Shown here: positions 5,149-5,938 of the stretch, one piece after another
Layout of the letters: every line of letters starts with the position of its first letter
Position numbering within the stretch: position 1 is the first letter of the stretch
NCBI GenBank assembly: GCA_023412745.1
Contig: JAEZBZ010000127.1
Span: 1-5,938, forward strand
DNA length: 5,938 nucleotides
Direction of reading: 5' to 3'
Source of the DNA: Pseudomonadota bacterium
Lineage (GTDB): Bacteria > Pseudomonadota > Alphaproteobacteria > Rhizobiales > Hyphomicrobiaceae
Position numbers and translations under genes: made by a program
The notes under the pieces: model-generated
Database searches by the model: none
What the model was told of the DNA's origin: nothing
The model's input: only the letters and a program-made list of their open reading frames with translations

Positions 5149-5938
5149 ATGCGCGTCTATTACGATCGTGATGCCGACGTCAATCTCGTCAAAGGTAAGA
5201 AAGTCGCCATCATTGGTTATGGCAGCCAGGGCCGTGCCCACGCCCTCAACCTCAAGGACTCGGGCGTCAAGGAAATCGCCGTCGGCCTGAAGCCGACGTC
5301 GGCGACCGCCAAGAAGGTTGAAGCCGATGGCCTGAAGGTGATGACCGTCGCCGAGGCCTCCAAGTGGGCCGACCTGATGATGATGGCGACCCCGGACGAG
5401 CTGCAGGCCGACATCTATCGAGACGAGATCGCCCCGAACATCCGCGATGGCGCCGCGATCGCGTTCGCCCATGGCCTCAACGTGCACTTCGGCCTCATTG
5501 AGCCGAAGAAGACCGTCGACGTGATTATGATCGCGCCCAAGGGCCCCGGCCACACCGTGCGCGGTGAATATCAGAAGGGCGGCGGCGTGCCGTGCCTCGT
5601 CGCCGTGCATCAGGACGCTTCGGGCAATGCGCTCGACCTCGGCCTGTCCTACGCCTGCGGCGTTGGCGGTGGCCGTTCGGGCATCATCGAGACGAATTTC
5701 AAGGAAGAGTGCGAGACCGACCTGTTCGGCGAGCAGGTCGTGCTGTGCGGCGGTCTGGTCGAACTCATCCGCGCCGGATTCGAGACGCTGGTGGAAGCCG
5801 GCTATGCGCCTGAAATGGCCTACTTCGAGTGCCTGCACGAAGTGAAGCTGATCGTCGACCTGATCTATGAAGGCGGCATCGCCAACATGAACTACTCGAT
5901 CTCCAACACCGCTGAGTGGGGCGAGTACGTGTCCGGTC
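5149..5938 (+). CDS. ilvC: Ketol-acid reductoisomerase (IlvC), 3'-truncated by the window end
   Basis: IlvC carries out the second common step of valine, leucine and isoleucine synthesis. It isomerises 2-acetolactate or 2-aceto-2-hydroxybutyrate and reduces the product with NADPH, using two Mg2+ ions, in the cytoplasm. The window holds 263 codons; class I (short) enzymes have about 335-340, so some 75 C-terminal residues are missing. The nucleotide-binding motif GYGSQGRAHALNL is at 23-35, followed by the beta2-alphaB loop GLKPTSATAKK (46-56) that contacts the cofactor. AFAHGLN at 105-111 contains His108, and APKGPGHTVR is at 129-138. The metal ligands are Asp191 and Glu195 (DLFGE), Glu227 and Glu231 (FECLHE). 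Ser252 in SISNTAEWG matches the substrate-contacting serine; Trp stands where Tyr is common. AGGGGA at 5135-5140, 8 nt upstream, fixes the start. The gene has its own likely promoter and is not preceded by ilvB/ilvN here. Confidence 0.97.
   Translation, partial: MRVYYDRDADVNLVKGKKVAIIGYGSQGRAHALNLKDSGVKEIAVGLKPTSATAKKVEADGLKVMTVAEASKWADLMMMATPDELQADIYRDEIAPNIRDGAAIAFAHGLNVHFGLIEPKKTVDVIMIAPKGPGHTVRGEYQKGGGVPCLVAVHQDASGNALDLGLSYACGVGGGRSGIIETNFKEECETDLFGEQVVLCGGLVELIRAGFETLVEAGYAPEMAYFECLHEVKLIVDLIYEGGIANMNYSISNTAEWGEYVSG

Noticed and set aside
5046..5171. Possible attenuation leader peptide before ilvC: an ATG at 5046 reading through Ile-Leu-Leu codons (ATT TTA CTT), with further Val, Ile and Leu codons
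   Set aside because: The frame has no stop before ilvC and overlaps its start by more than 20 nt, it has no ribosome site, and no terminator/antiterminator pair sits between it and ilvC. The branched-chain codons are probably chance.
5119..5838. 239-codon minus-strand frame opposite ilvC
   Set aside because: The plus strand encodes unmistakable IlvC. The antisense frame is open only because of the third-position G/C bias.

Overview
The window is GC-rich (clearly above 60% by eye) and densely coded. It has the character of an alphaproteobacterial chromosome, most likely Hyphomicrobiales in the Bradyrhizobium / Rhodopseudomonas / Afipia direction. This placement rests on the close fit of the IlvC and TrmFO proteins to rhizobial forms as I remember them, on the codon bias, and on an ACCTCTCC/GGAGAGGT intergenic hairpin of a kind common in those genomes. 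It is not from any search. The genes look like core or housekeeping chromosome; no transposase, phage gene, CRISPR array, tRNA or rRNA is visible.

Layout, left to right. (1) 1-1757, plus strand: the 5'-truncated end of a LivH-type permease gene followed 10 nt later by a complete LivM-type permease gene. Together they form the membrane channel of a branched-chain amino acid (HAAT family) ABC transporter. (2) 1758-1925: a convergent intergenic stretch with no gene and a REP-like palindromic hairpin. (3) 1926-3341, minus strand: trmFO, the folate/FAD-dependent tRNA U54 methyltransferase. (4) 3342-3481: a divergent intergenic region with a 19-bp dyad, a TATATTAT box and a 9-bp direct repeat. (5) 3482-4129, plus: an unrecognised predicted lipoprotein with a Cys-His-Asp arrangement like that of transglutaminase/papain-like folds. 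(6) 4130-4210: a strong GC-rich hairpin. (7) 4211-5002, plus: a classical short-chain dehydrogenase/reductase. (8) 5003-5148: a candidate terminator, then an ilvC promoter region with a T-N11-A inverted repeat. (9) 5149-5938, plus: ilvC, ketol-acid reductoisomerase, cut by the window end.

Functionally, the window brackets branched-chain amino acid metabolism: uptake (livHM) on the left and Ile/Val synthesis (ilvC) on the right. The three genes between have no obvious link to it. Hairpins separate the units after livM, after the lipoprotein gene and after the SDR gene, so the window probably holds five transcription units (livHM, trmFO, lipoprotein, SDR, ilvC) rather than one pathway operon. 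I see no convincing new multi-gene system. The items most worth a second look are the uncharacterised lipoprotein, the possible LysR-type operator in front of ilvC, and the dyad in front of the lipoprotein gene.
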